Source: Actinobacillus sp. (GTDB taxonomy: Bacteria; Pseudomonadota; Gammaproteobacteria; Enterobacterales; Pasteurellaceae). From it: a stretch of 20,038 nucleotides of DNA. Where the stretch lies: positions 1-20,038 of the forward strand of contig JAHHQY010000030.1 in the NCBI GenBank assembly GCA_020026115.1, written 5' to 3'. Positions 1 to 6,803 of the stretch are shown piece by piece. The notes under the pieces are model-generated. The model was not told the origin of the DNA and ran no database searches. It saw only the letters and a program-made list of their open reading frames with translations. The translations under genes were made by a program, and so were the position numbers. Each line of letters begins with the position of its first letter. Positions within the stretch are counted from its first letter, which is position 1.

Positions 1-140
1 CCTAAGGTAGACACCTTAAGGAAAGGTTGAAAAATTGAATTATTCTAAAGGATTGCAAGGAAAAAGCGAATAATTTACAGTAAGTTTTTGCTTTTCTTAC
101 CAAGTTTGGAAAAAATTCGGCGCGAGTGAGAGTTTGCAAT
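1..140. other. Left-edge intergenic DNA downstream of crr
   Basis: No gene can be supported here. An imperfect inverted repeat at the very edge (CCTAAGGT at 1-8, ACCTTAAGG at 13-21, one bulged A) could be the end of a terminator belonging to a gene outside the window. Plus frame 1 is open only to a TGA at 28-30, so it could hold the last nine codons of a plus-strand gene, but nothing confirms that. The stretch also carries one copy of the dispersed CTCGCGCCG motif at 118-126. Confidence 0.4.
118..126 (-). repeat. Dispersed motif CTCGCRCCG, intergenic copy
   Basis: Exact copy (R = G) on the minus strand, followed by the A/T tract AATTTTTT. It lies outside any gene, 24 bp beyond the crr terminator stem-loop, with no inverted partner visible nearby. 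Confidence 0.6.
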
Positions 141-167
141 AAATAAAAAACCCCCTTAAAAAGGGGG
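141..167 (-). terminator. Rho-independent terminator of the pts operon
   Basis: On the minus strand a perfect 7-bp stem (CCCCCTT / AAGGGGG, 161-167 with 151-157) and 3-nt loop is followed by TTTTTTATTTATT. It lies 16 bp past the crr stop codon and ends ptsH-ptsI-crr transcription. Confidence 0.9.
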
Positions 168-183
168 TGGAGAAAAGGACAAA

Positions 184-684
184 TTATTTTTTTAGCGTAA
201 GAATGACACATTCCCCTGCAATGACTTCACCTGTTTTTTTCTCAATATGGCTAATATCATCCATATTTGCAATCACTACGGGCGTTAAAATAGATTTTGA
301 CGTATCCGCTAATTTCGCTAAATCCAATTCAATAATGGGATCGCCGCGTTTTACTTGTTGTTCTTCATGGGCGATACGTTTAAAGCCTTCGCCTTTTAAT
401 TCAACGGTATCCACACCAAAGTGCACAAAAAGTTCAACACCATCTTCTGTTGTCATAGAAAATGCATGATTTGTTTCAAAGATTTTTTTAATCACACCAT
501 TAGCTGGCGCAACTAAACAATCACCTGTTGGATGAATAGCGATGCCATCACCAACAATTTTTTCTGAGAAAACAACATCAGGAACATCTTCAATATTAAC
601 AAGTTCGCCTGTAACTGGTGCATAGATATTGACATCAACGGTTTTCTTTTCTTTTGAGCCAAACAATTTATCTAAAAAGCCCAT
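184..684 (-). CDS. crr: PTS glucose-specific enzyme IIA (IIA-Glc)
   Basis: Cytoplasmic phosphocarrier that takes phosphate from HPr and passes it to membrane IIB/IIC permeases. In enteric relatives it also signals sugar status by activating adenylate cyclase and inhibiting non-PTS permeases (inducer exclusion). The 166-residue protein is full length for the family (169 in E. coli). The IIA active site is clear: H88 in the segment LFVHFGVDTVELKGEGF is the phosphorylated histidine, with H73 (NHAFSM) as its partner; these match E. coli H90 and H75. The start is preceded by AGGAG at a good distance (AGGAGTACAGAATG). It is the last gene of ptsH-ptsI-crr, 61 bp after ptsI, and is followed by a strong terminator. 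Identification is secure from sequence and context. Confidence 0.97.
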   Translation of the reverse strand: MGFLDKLFGSKEKKTVDVNIYAPVTGELVNIEDVPDVVFSEKIVGDGIAIHPTGDCLVAPANGVIKKIFETNHAFSMTTEDGVELFVHFGVDTVELKGEGFKRIAHEEQQVKRGDPIIELDLAKLADTSKSILTPVVIANMDDISHIEKKTGEVIAGECVILTLKK

Positions 685-745
685 TCTGTACTCCTAATTT
701 TTAGAAAAACACAGCTATTCTAGCGTAAAACATATAGAAATCATA

Positions 746-2473
746 TTAGTTTAATGCTTTTTCTGCTAAAAAATCTGCGATTAATGTTTCAATTTCCGCC
801 GAAGTTGGCTTCATCATGGCTTGTTCAGCTAAGGCTTGAGCGTCAGTAAAATTCACATTACGAATTAATTTTTTAATACGTGGAATTGAAATAGCACTCA
901 TACTAAATTCATCTAAGCCTAAGCCTAAAAGCAGGAGCGTTGCTTTTTCATCGCTGGCTAATTCGCCACACATTCCTGTCCATTTTCCTTCAGCATGAGC
1001 GGCATCAATAACGTGCTTAATTAAAGTTAATACAGCAGGCGCCATAGGATTATATAAATGAGAAATTAATTCATTACCGCGGTCAACAGCTAATGTGTAT
1101 TGGGTTAAATCGTTAGTGCCGATACTAAAGAAATCCACTTCTTTGGCTAAAAATTTCGCATTAATGGCCGCAGAGGGCGTTTCAACCATGACACCGATTT
1201 GAATGTTTTCGTCAAAAGCGTGGTTTTCTTGACGCAATTCTTCTTTTAATTGGGCAATCACTTGTTTTAATTCACGAACTTCTTCAACGGAAATAATCAT
1301 CGGGAACATAACCGCTAAATTACCGAAAGCTGAAGCGCGTAATACGGCACGAAGTTGCGTATTGAGAATTTCACGGCGATCAAGAGCAATACGTACAGCT
1401 CGCCAGCCTAAGAACGGGTTCATTTCCTTAGGTAAATTCATATATGGCAAGTCTTTATCGCCACCAATATCCATGGTACGTAAGACAACTAAACGGCCAT
1501 TCATCGCTTCTACGACTTCTTTATATGCCTTGAATTGTTCTTCTTCGCTAGGAAGTTGGTCGCGATCCATAAACAAAAATTCGGTGCGATATAAGCCAAC
1601 GCCTTCCGCACCATTACGATCTGCGCCATCGCAATCACGAATTGTGCCGATATTTGAAACAACATCAACTTGATGTCCATCAAGGGTAATGGCGGGTAAA
1701 TCTTTTAATTTAGCCAATTCCGCTTCTTCTTCTGCTAAACGTTCGGCTAATAATTGTAAGCGCAGAATTTCTTCTTTGCTTGGGTTGATATAAACGTGGT
1801 TATGGATGGCATCTAAGACTAAAGAATCACCAGTTTTAATTTGTTCTGTGGCATTATTTGTACCGACGATGGCCGGTAATTCTAAAGAACGCGCCATAAT
1901 AGAAGTGTGCGAGGTGCGACCGCCAATATCGGTGATAAAGCCCAGCACATTATCTAAATTTAATTGTGCCGTTTCAGAAGGCGTTAAATCATAGGCAACT
2001 AAAATAACTTTTTCATTTATTTCACTTAAATCAACAATATTGATGCCAAGAATATTTTTAATTAAGCGGTTACCAATATCACGAATATCACCAGCCCGTT
2101 CTTTTAAGTAAGGGTCATCTAAGTCTGCAAGGATTTTTGCTTGTTCATCAATAATTTTATTGGCAGCAACGCTTGCGGTGACGAGATGTGTTTTAAGGTA
2201 ATCAATGATTTCATCTTCAAGCTCTTCATCTTCTAAAATCATAATATGACCTTCAAAGATAGCAGATTTATCTTCACCTAAGTTTTTTTCGGCGCGAGCT
2301 TTTATCGCATTAAGTTGTGCGACAGCTTTTTCGCGACCTTGGTAAAAAAGTTGAATTTGTTGATCAATTTCGGACTCTGAAATTTGGCGTGTATCAAAAA
2401 CGACAGGATCTTCTTTTAAAACTAATGCTTGTCCAAAAACAATGCCAGGAGAGGCAGGAATACCTGAAATCAT
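746..2473 (-). CDS. ptsI: PTS enzyme I (phosphoenolpyruvate-protein phosphotransferase)
   Basis: First enzyme of the sugar phosphotransferase system: autophosphorylates from phosphoenolpyruvate and passes the phosphate to HPr. The 575 residues are the usual length. Seen in order: N-terminal HPr-binding/phosphohistidine half with the active H189 in GGRTSHTSIMARSLELP (184-200), and a C-terminal PEP-binding barrel with GVMVETPSA, FFSIGTNDLTQYTLAVDR and the conserved cysteine in WTGMCGELASD. The start ATG has GAGGG five bases upstream. It sits 71 bp behind ptsH, and that gap holds an 11-bp hairpin with a T-rich tail that probably lowers ptsI expression relative to ptsH. Two copies of the dispersed CTCGCRCCG-type motif lie inside the gene, at 2290-2298 (exact) and 1582-1590 (one mismatch). 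Confidence 0.97.
   Translation of the reverse strand: MISGIPASPGIVFGQALVLKEDPVVFDTRQISESEIDQQIQLFYQGREKAVAQLNAIKARAEKNLGEDKSAIFEGHIMILEDEELEDEIIDYLKTHLVTASVAANKIIDEQAKILADLDDPYLKERAGDIRDIGNRLIKNILGINIVDLSEINEKVILVAYDLTPSETAQLNLDNVLGFITDIGGRTSHTSIMARSLELPAIVGTNNATEQIKTGDSLVLDAIHNHVYINPSKEEILRLQLLAERLAEEEAELAKLKDLPAITLDGHQVDVVSNIGTIRDCDGADRNGAEGVGLYRTEFLFMDRDQLPSEEEQFKAYKEVVEAMNGRLVVLRTMDIGGDKDLPYMNLPKEMNPFLGWRAVRIALDRREILNTQLRAVLRASAFGNLAVMFPMIISVEEVRELKQVIAQLKEELRQENHAFDENIQIGVMVETPSAAINAKFLAKEVDFFSIGTNDLTQYTLAVDRGNELISHLYNPMAPAVLTLIKHVIDAAHAEGKWTGMCGELASDEKATLLLLGLGLDEFSMSAISIPRIKKLIRNVNFTDAQALAEQAMMKPTSAEIETLIADFLAEKALN
1582..1590 (-). repeat. Dispersed motif, one-mismatch copy in ptsI
   Basis: Minus strand reads ATCGCACCG followed by AATTTTTG: 8 of 9 core bases plus the A/T tract. 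In ptsI it encodes part of YRTEF, a peptide unlike those at the other copies. Confidence 0.45.
2290..2298 (-). repeat. Dispersed motif CTCGCRCCG in ptsI
   Basis: Exact copy (R = G) followed by AAAAAAAC, on the ptsI coding strand. It encodes RAEK within ARAEK at residues 59-63. Confidence 0.6.
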
Positions 2474-2499
2474 ATGAACCCTCTAGAAATTAGCTAAAA

Positions 2500-2531
2500 A
2501 AATAAGAGCCATAAAGCAAGGCTTTATGGCT
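2500..2531 (-). terminator. Hairpin with T-tract between ptsH and ptsI (putative attenuator)
   Basis: Perfect 11-bp stem (AGCCATAAAGC at 2507-2517, GCTTTATGGCT at 2521-2531) with a 3-nt loop. On the minus strand it is followed by CTTATTTTTTT, as in an intrinsic terminator. It lies after the ptsH stop and before the ptsI ribosome-binding site, so it should act as a partial terminator or as a 3'-end stabiliser, giving more HPr than enzyme I. The T-run is interrupted by one A, consistent with incomplete termination. Confidence 0.75.
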
Positions 2532-2544
2532 AAGGTAAAAGAAT

Positions 2545-2802
2545 TTATTCTAAGGTTGGCATAAGTGCAACTAAATGGTCAACAGCTTGTTGTTCGTCGT
2601 CACCTTCCGCTGAGATGGTAACGATAGTACCTTGCGTTAAGTCTAAAGTTTGTAATTTAAATAAGCTTTTTGCACTTGCAGATTTGCCATTAGAAGTGAC
2701 GTTAATAGTGGAAGCAAAGCCTTTCGCTTCTTTTACAAACCGAGCGGCAGGGCGAGTGTGTAAGCCATTTGCTGCAGTAATTTCAACTTCTTTTGAGTAC
2801 AT
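2545..2802 (-). CDS. ptsH: Phosphocarrier protein HPr
   Basis: Small cytoplasmic phosphocarrier linking enzyme I to the sugar-specific IIA proteins. The 85-residue protein is exactly the E. coli length and carries the active histidine H15 in AANGLHTRPAARFV. The C-terminal helix ending LVALMPTLE is also family-typical. I chose the ATG at 2802 (MYSKEVEI...), which has AAGGA upstream, over a 14-codon extension to 2844 that would add a non-conserved hydrophobic stretch. It is the first gene of ptsH-ptsI-crr; its leader holds a promoter, a CRP-like site and a perfect inverted repeat. Identification is secure. Confidence 0.97.
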   Translation of the reverse strand: MYSKEVEITAANGLHTRPAARFVKEAKGFASTINVTSNGKSASAKSLFKLQTLDLTQGTIVTISAEGDDEQQAVDHLVALMPTLE

Positions 2803-2858
2803 ACTTGTATCCTTAATGAATGTAATAGCGATGAAAAATATCACCGTTTGAGAACAAA

Positions 2859-2877
2859 TGGTAATGAAATATTACCA
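2859..2877. promoter_or_regulatory. Perfect inverted repeat in the ptsH leader
   Basis: TGGTAAT, five bases, ATTACCA: a perfect 7-bp dyad 57 bp upstream of the ptsH start. It lies just after the inferred transcription start, so it could be a repressor operator or an mRNA hairpin. No U-run follows it, so it is not a terminator. I do not recognise the binding protein. Confidence 0.55.
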
Positions 2878-2902
2878 CCCTGAATCCTTTTAATTTTTGT
2901 TT

Positions 2903-2931
2903 AGTATCAAGTTTCACCGCTGAATAATCAA
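2903..2931 (-). promoter_or_regulatory. Candidate sigma-70 promoter of ptsH-ptsI-crr
   Basis: Minus strand: -35 TTGATT (2931-2926), 17-bp spacer, -10 GATACT (2908-2903); an overlapping -10 reading, TGATAC, gives 16 bp. The implied start near 2896 leaves a leader of about 95 nt before ptsH and puts the CRP-like site upstream near position -60. Called by eye only. Confidence 0.5.
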
Positions 2932-2948
2932 GGGAGAACCTTATAGAT

Positions 2949-2964
2949 TTTGAAGTATATCACA
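2949..2964 (-). promoter_or_regulatory. Candidate CRP-cAMP binding site upstream of ptsH
   Basis: Minus strand reads TGTGA-TATACT-TCAAA, 9 of 10 matches to the CRP consensus TGTGA-N6-TCACA. Its centre is about 60 bp upstream of the inferred ptsH start, the class I activator position. CRP control of ptsH is established in E. coli; here it is inferred. Confidence 0.55.
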
Positions 2965-3040
2965 AAAAACAAGGCAAAATGAATAATAACTCTGCATTGC
3001 TTAACGATTTCGATACTTTTTATTAGCGATTTTACAACAT

Positions 3041-4090
3041 TTAATCCGTAGAAAAATGGCGTTGTGCTCGGGTTTCGCTCAAACTTTGAATTAAACGATG
3101 ATAATTTTCAAAGCGAGTTGGATGAATTTTGCCTTCTTTTACCGCTTCTTTTAAAGCGCAACCAGGGTCATTTAAATGTTTGCAATCGCGGAATTTACAG
3201 CCACCTAAAATGCCGTCGAATTCACGGTAGCCTTGTGTAATTTGATCTTCCGTCAAGTGCCATAAACCAAACTCACGAATACCTGGGCTGTCGATTAAAT
3301 CCCCGCCTTGTGGCAAATGATATAAACGTGAAGAGGTGGTGGTATGTTGGCCAAGGCCCGATATTTCGCTGACTTGATTTGTCAAAGCTTGTTCTTCAGG
3401 GAAAATATGGTTAATCAAACTGGATTTGCCCACGCCAGATTGACCGACAAAAATGCTGGTACCTTGCGCCAAAATCTCTACGAGCGTTGACATATTTTCA
3501 CCGGTTTTAGCGGAAACCATTAAGGTTTCATAGCCGATAGCATGATAAATTTCGAGCATTTTTTCGGCGCGAGCGCGACTTTCAGCATCAAATAAATCCA
3601 CTTTATTTAGCACAATGAGCGCAGGAATATGCGCGTTTTCGCACATCACTAAATAGCGGTCGATAATATTTAAGGAAAGGGTAGGGAGGACGGCGGAAAC
3701 AATAATAATGCGGTCAATATTCGCCGCGATAGGTTTTAAACCATCGTAATAATCGGGGCGTAAAATTTCACTTTTTCTTGGGTAAACGCCTTCCACCACG
3801 CCACTAATGCCTTGTAATTTTTCATTACCTTGACGCCAAACAACATAATCGCCAACGACAAGGCTGGGTAAAGTTCGGCGTAAGTTACAACGAAAAATTT
3901 CTTTATTTTTATCTTCAATATCGGCGTGAGAACCGTAGCGTGTAATGACGCGACCTTCTCGCGTTTCACCGAGCATTTCATCTTGCCATTCCACTTCTTT
4001 TTGTTTACGACCTTGGTGGCGATGTAAGGTTTTACTGCGGTTAGCCTGAATACGGCGTTTTTGGTTTTGAGTTAATTTACGTTTAGTCAA
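3041..4090 (-). CDS. rsgA: Ribosome small subunit-dependent GTPase A (30S assembly factor)
   Basis: Late 30S ribosomal subunit assembly GTPase whose hydrolysis is stimulated by the 30S particle. The 349-residue protein has the family's circularly permuted GTPase order: an N-terminal OB-fold, then G4 NKVD (162-165), G5 SAK (193-195), G1 GQSGVGKS (216-223) and G3 DSPG (267-270). A C-terminal zinc motif follows, with C298, C303, H305 and C311. The start appears to be TTG at 4090: the peptide from there (TKRKLTQNQKRRI) aligns with the start of known RsgA proteins, and AAGGA lies six bases before it. It diverges from orn over 66 bp and lies upstream of ptsH, separated by 238 bp. An exact dispersed motif (3565-3573) encodes its ARAEK at residues 173-177. 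Confidence 0.95.
   Translation of the reverse strand: MTKRKLTQNQKRRIQANRSKTLHRHQGRKQKEVEWQDEMLGETREGRVITRYGSHADIEDKNKEIFRCNLRRTLPSLVVGDYVVWRQGNEKLQGISGVVEGVYPRKSEILRPDYYDGLKPIAANIDRIIIVSAVLPTLSLNIIDRYLVMCENAHIPALIVLNKVDLFDAESRARAEKMLEIYHAIGYETLMVSAKTGENMSTLVEILAQGTSIFVGQSGVGKSSLINHIFPEEQALTNQVSEISGLGQHTTTSSRLYHLPQGGDLIDSPGIREFGLWHLTEDQITQGYREFDGILGGCKFRDCKHLNDPGCALKEAVKEGKIHPTRFENYHRLIQSLSETRAQRHFSTD
3565..3573 (-). repeat. Dispersed motif CTCGCRCCG in rsgA
   Basis: Exact copy (R = G) followed by AAAAAATG, on the rsgA coding strand, encoding ARAEK as in ptsI although the two proteins are unrelated. Confidence 0.6.
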
Positions 4091-4156
4091 AGAGAATCCT
4101 TAAAATAGCGTGCTTTTTCCGTTAGAATATACAAATTTACATAGGATACCGAAATT

Positions 4157-4711
4157 ATGAAAACAGATAAAGATAAACAAAATTTAATTTGGATTGATTT
4201 AGAAATGACAGGGCTTGATCCAGAAAAAGAGCGCATTATTGAAATTGCCACTATTGTGACAGATAAAGATTTAAATGTGTTAGCGGAAGGCCCTGTTTTA
4301 GCCATTCATCAAAGTGAAGCACTGTTAAATAAAATGAGTGAATGGTGCCAGAAAACCCATAGTGAAAATGGCTTAATTGAACGCGTTAAAGCCAGTCAAC
4401 TTACTGAGCGTGCAGCGGAATTACAAACCTTGGATTTTTTGAAAAAATGGACAGAAAAAGGCGCTTCGCCGATTTGTGGTAACAGCGTGGCGCAAGATAA
4501 ACGTTTTTTATACGCTTATATGCCAGAGTTAGCCGAGTATTTTCATTATCGTCATTTAGATGTGAGCACGCTAAAAGAGTTAGCACGTCGTTGGAAACCT
4601 GAAATTTTAGCGGGATTTCAAAAGAAAAACACGCACTTAGCTTTAGATGATATTCGAGAATCCATTGCGGAACTGGCTTATTATCGTGAACATTTTTTAA
4701 AACTTGATTAA
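4157..4711 (+). CDS. orn: Oligoribonuclease (3'-5' exoribonuclease)
   Basis: Degrades 2-5 nt RNA fragments, including pGpG, to mononucleotides, finishing mRNA turnover. It belongs to the DEDDh exonuclease family. All catalytic positions are visible: D14 and E16 in WIDLEMTGLD, D114 in VAQDKRF, H160 and D165 in THLALDD; these match E. coli D12, E14, D112, H158 and D163 with a +2 offset. The 184 residues are near the usual 181. The start ATG has AGGA about ten bases upstream. It diverges from rsgA, as in other Pasteurellaceae and Enterobacteriaceae, and converges with dnaX over a 45-bp hairpin region. Confidence 0.97.
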   Translation: MKTDKDKQNLIWIDLEMTGLDPEKERIIEIATIVTDKDLNVLAEGPVLAIHQSEALLNKMSEWCQKTHSENGLIERVKASQLTERAAELQTLDFLKKWTEKGASPICGNSVAQDKRFLYAYMPELAEYFHYRHLDVSTLKELARRWKPEILAGFQKKNTHLALDDIRESIAELAYYREHFLKLD

Positions 4712-4718
4712 AAAGTTT

Positions 4719-4727
4719 CTCGCGCCG
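4719..4727 (+). repeat. Dispersed motif CTCGCRCCG, left arm of orn/dnaX hairpin
   Basis: Exact copy (R = G) followed by AAATTTAT. It pairs with the inverted copy at 4741-4749. Confidence 0.65.
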
Positions 4728-4740
4728 AAATTTATTTTTT

Positions 4741-4749
4741 CGGTGCGAG
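4741..4749 (-). repeat. Dispersed motif CTCGCRCCG, right arm of orn/dnaX hairpin
   Basis: Exact copy (R = A) on the minus strand, followed by AAAAAATA; inverted partner of 4719-4727. Confidence 0.65.
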
Positions 4750-4756
4750 GTCTTAT

Positions 4757-6775
4757 TTAGGCGGGTAAAATACTTTCTACGATTAAATGAGCATTAAATT
4801 CACGCGTTAAAAGGGCAATTTTGGGGTCTTGTTGTAAAGCCTCGCGCGCTTCTTGACAGAATTGCAAATACAATTTTTTCTGCAACTCTAAAGGCGTAGT
4901 CAAACTTGTGTCATCGTTTTCTTGAATCTCTAAACGAAAGTGTTCATTTTGATAAAAATGTTGCAAAGCTTTTTCTAATTCAGGCGCATATTTATTGAGC
5001 AAATGACTTTTTTCTCGTCGAATCGCTAATAATAAAGAATCTTTATCTTCTTGCATTTTGGCCGTGCTGAGCGCCATATCTTTTAAAAAGCCTTTAATTT
5101 GCATATCTTCCAAGCATTTAGCCCAAGGGTCTTGCGCATAAGCCTGTTGAATAACACGCTGTTGTAAGGCGGGCGTAATACGTTTTTCTAAGGCTTGCTT
5201 AATTTCAAGAGGTCGAATGCCGGTTTGTGGCGCTTCGGCCATTTCAGGATTAATCCATTCCCAATGATATTCTTCGGCTAACTGAGGATTTTTTTCCTTA
5301 GCGCTAGGCGTTGGAATAAGTACTTCAGGCTTTTCAGCAGGTAAAGAGTCCTGAAAACGTTGACTAAACGTCGAGGCGAGCGGACTTTCTTCTGTTATGG
5401 GTTCAAGCTTTTTTTTTTCGTTGTTGCCTTCTAATTGAGCCAGTGCCGATAACACATTGGACAAGCGCGAATTTTTCGGCGCAGGTTTGGTGTTTTGTTT
5501 TTCAGTGTTTTCAGCTTTAGCTTGTGTTATAGCGGGCGTTTTTACTGTGGCCGGTGGCGTATTTTGTGCAACAGGCGCTTGGGCGTCTAAATAACGCGAA
5601 AGAGGGCGCTCATTTGTTTGTGGCGTACTTTGCGTTGCTGTCACAGCCGTAACGGGGGCTTCAGGAAGCGGAGCCGTTTGTGTAAAGGTTTGTGAGCTAA
5701 ATTTTGGATGAAAAGCTAAAGCACGCAGTAAAACCATTTCAACGGCCATACGTTGATGAGAAGCATGCTCTAATTCAACAATACCTTGAGAAATGGTTTG
5801 ATAGAAAAATTGTACGTCTTGCGGAGCAATATGTTGCGCTAAGAAACTTAAAGTATCTTCGCTATTTTGAGCATTAAGTGGCAAGAATTGTAAAATCGCC
5901 ACTTGATGTAATGTTTCGCAAACGGCTTGTAATAAAGCGCGCCAATCCGCACCTTTATTGCTGGCGTCATCTAAAGCACGCATTAATTGTTCGCCATTAC
6001 CTTGAGCTAAGGCACTGACAATAGCGCGAGGTTGGGCTTCATCGAGCAAACCCAGCATGGTTTTAACCGTATCGTAAGTTATTGCGCCATTTCCCATAGC
6101 GATCGCTTGATCGGTCAAACTTAAGCTATCACGAATACTACCTTGAGCGGCTTGAGCAATTTTTTCTAAAGCTAAAGGTTCAAAGGGTAGGTTTTCCGCT
6201 TGCAGAATATGTTGTAAATGGTCTTTAATTTGTAAAGGTTGTAACGCTTTTAAATGGAATTGCATACAACGAGATAAAATTGTAATAGGCAATTTTTGTG
6301 GATCTGTTGTCGCAAGTAAGAATTTCACATACTCAGGGGGTTCTTCTAATGTTTTTAATAAGGCATTAAAAGAATGACGTGAGAGCATATGCACTTCATC
6401 AATTAAATAAACCTTAAAACGACCTTGAGCGGGTTTATATTGAACGTTGTCCAATAATTCTCGGGTATCTTCAACTTTGGTACGCGAGGCCGCGTCAATT
6501 TCGATAAGATCAATAAAACGACCTTCTTCAATGGCTTTGCAATTTTCGCAATGACCACAAGGTTCAGCCGTTACGCCGTTTTCACAGTTTAAGCCTTTAG
6601 CAAAAAGGCGCGCGATAGAGGTTTTCCCAACACCGCGCGTCCCTGAAAATAAATAAGCATGATGGAGGCGGTTATCTCGTAAACCATTAGAAAGTGCAGT
6701 GAGAACATGTTCTTGCCCCACCACATCGGAAAAGGTTTTTGGGCGATATTTGCGCGCTAAAACTTGATAACTCAT
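4757..6775 (-). CDS. dnaX: DNA polymerase III tau subunit (with predicted gamma by frameshift)
   Basis: Clamp-loader ATPase that organises the replicative holoenzyme. The 672 residues (643 in E. coli) show Walker A GTRGVGKT (45-52), a zinc module with C64, C73, C76 and C79, Walker B LIDEVHM (124-130), sensor ATTDPQKLP, and the SRC arginine finger (168-170). A Pro/Gln/Thr-rich linker (about 365-520) leads to the tau-specific C-terminal region that binds DnaB and polymerase alpha in E. coli. A run of ten A at codons 453-456 with an immediate -1 stop predicts a gamma form of 457 residues. The start ATG at 6775 has AAGG upstream. It follows apt by 28 bp, probably cotranscribed, and converges with orn. 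Confidence 0.97.
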   Translation of the reverse strand: MSYQVLARKYRPKTFSDVVGQEHVLTALSNGLRDNRLHHAYLFSGTRGVGKTSIARLFAKGLNCENGVTAEPCGHCENCKAIEEGRFIDLIEIDAASRTKVEDTRELLDNVQYKPAQGRFKVYLIDEVHMLSRHSFNALLKTLEEPPEYVKFLLATTDPQKLPITILSRCMQFHLKALQPLQIKDHLQHILQAENLPFEPLALEKIAQAAQGSIRDSLSLTDQAIAMGNGAITYDTVKTMLGLLDEAQPRAIVSALAQGNGEQLMRALDDASNKGADWRALLQAVCETLHQVAILQFLPLNAQNSEDTLSFLAQHIAPQDVQFFYQTISQGIVELEHASHQRMAVEMVLLRALAFHPKFSSQTFTQTAPLPEAPVTAVTATQSTPQTNERPLSRYLDAQAPVAQNTPPATVKTPAITQAKAENTEKQNTKPAPKNSRLSNVLSALAQLEGNNEKKKLEPITEESPLASTFSQRFQDSLPAEKPEVLIPTPSAKEKNPQLAEEYHWEWINPEMAEAPQTGIRPLEIKQALEKRITPALQQRVIQQAYAQDPWAKCLEDMQIKGFLKDMALSTAKMQEDKDSLLLAIRREKSHLLNKYAPELEKALQHFYQNEHFRLEIQENDDTSLTTPLELQKKLYLQFCQEAREALQQDPKIALLTREFNAHLIVESILPA
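5403..5432 (-). other. Programmed -1 frameshift signal in dnaX
   Basis: Minus strand GAA AAA AAA AAG CTT GAA: ten A followed by G (5418-5408) contains the A-AAA-AAG slippery heptamer used in E. coli dnaX, in the same frame. After a -1 slip the next codons are GCT and TGA, so gamma ends at residue 457. An SD-like AGAAGG (5432-5427) sits 8-12 bases upstream, as for the stimulatory element in E. coli. No convincing hairpin is seen directly downstream. Confidence 0.8.
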
Positions 6776-6803
6776 GCTTTACCTTATGCTTATTGTTGAA
6801 AAA

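Larger units (their letters stand above)
4719..4749. terminator. Bidirectional terminator built from an inverted motif pair
   Basis: CTCGCGCCGAAA (4719-4730) pairs with TTTCGGTGCGAG (4738-4749): a 12-bp stem with a single G-T wobble or mismatch and a 7-nt T-rich loop, between the converging orn and dnaX genes. Each arm is a copy of the dispersed motif. Plus-strand transcripts have no long U-run after the stem; minus-strand transcripts have only a short one. Termination strength is therefore uncertain. Confidence 0.65.

Noticed and set aside
2..211. Open minus-strand frame of about 69 codons at the left edge
   Set aside because: It runs through the crr terminator and the end of crr, has no family resemblance and no credible ribosome-binding site.
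2803..2844. Longer ptsH start adding 14 residues
   Set aside because: HPr starts at MYSKEVEI by conservation, with a ribosome-binding site directly before it; the extension is not conserved.
3736..3981. Second open frame inside rsgA, minus strand
   Set aside because: Entirely within a clear rsgA gene on the same strand in another frame; a coincidence of AT-rich sequence.
5346..5386. Hairpin AGTCC/GGACT downstream of the dnaX slippery run as frameshift stimulator
   Set aside because: Starts about 22 bases after the slippery site and has a long, weak stem; too far for the usual stimulatory position.
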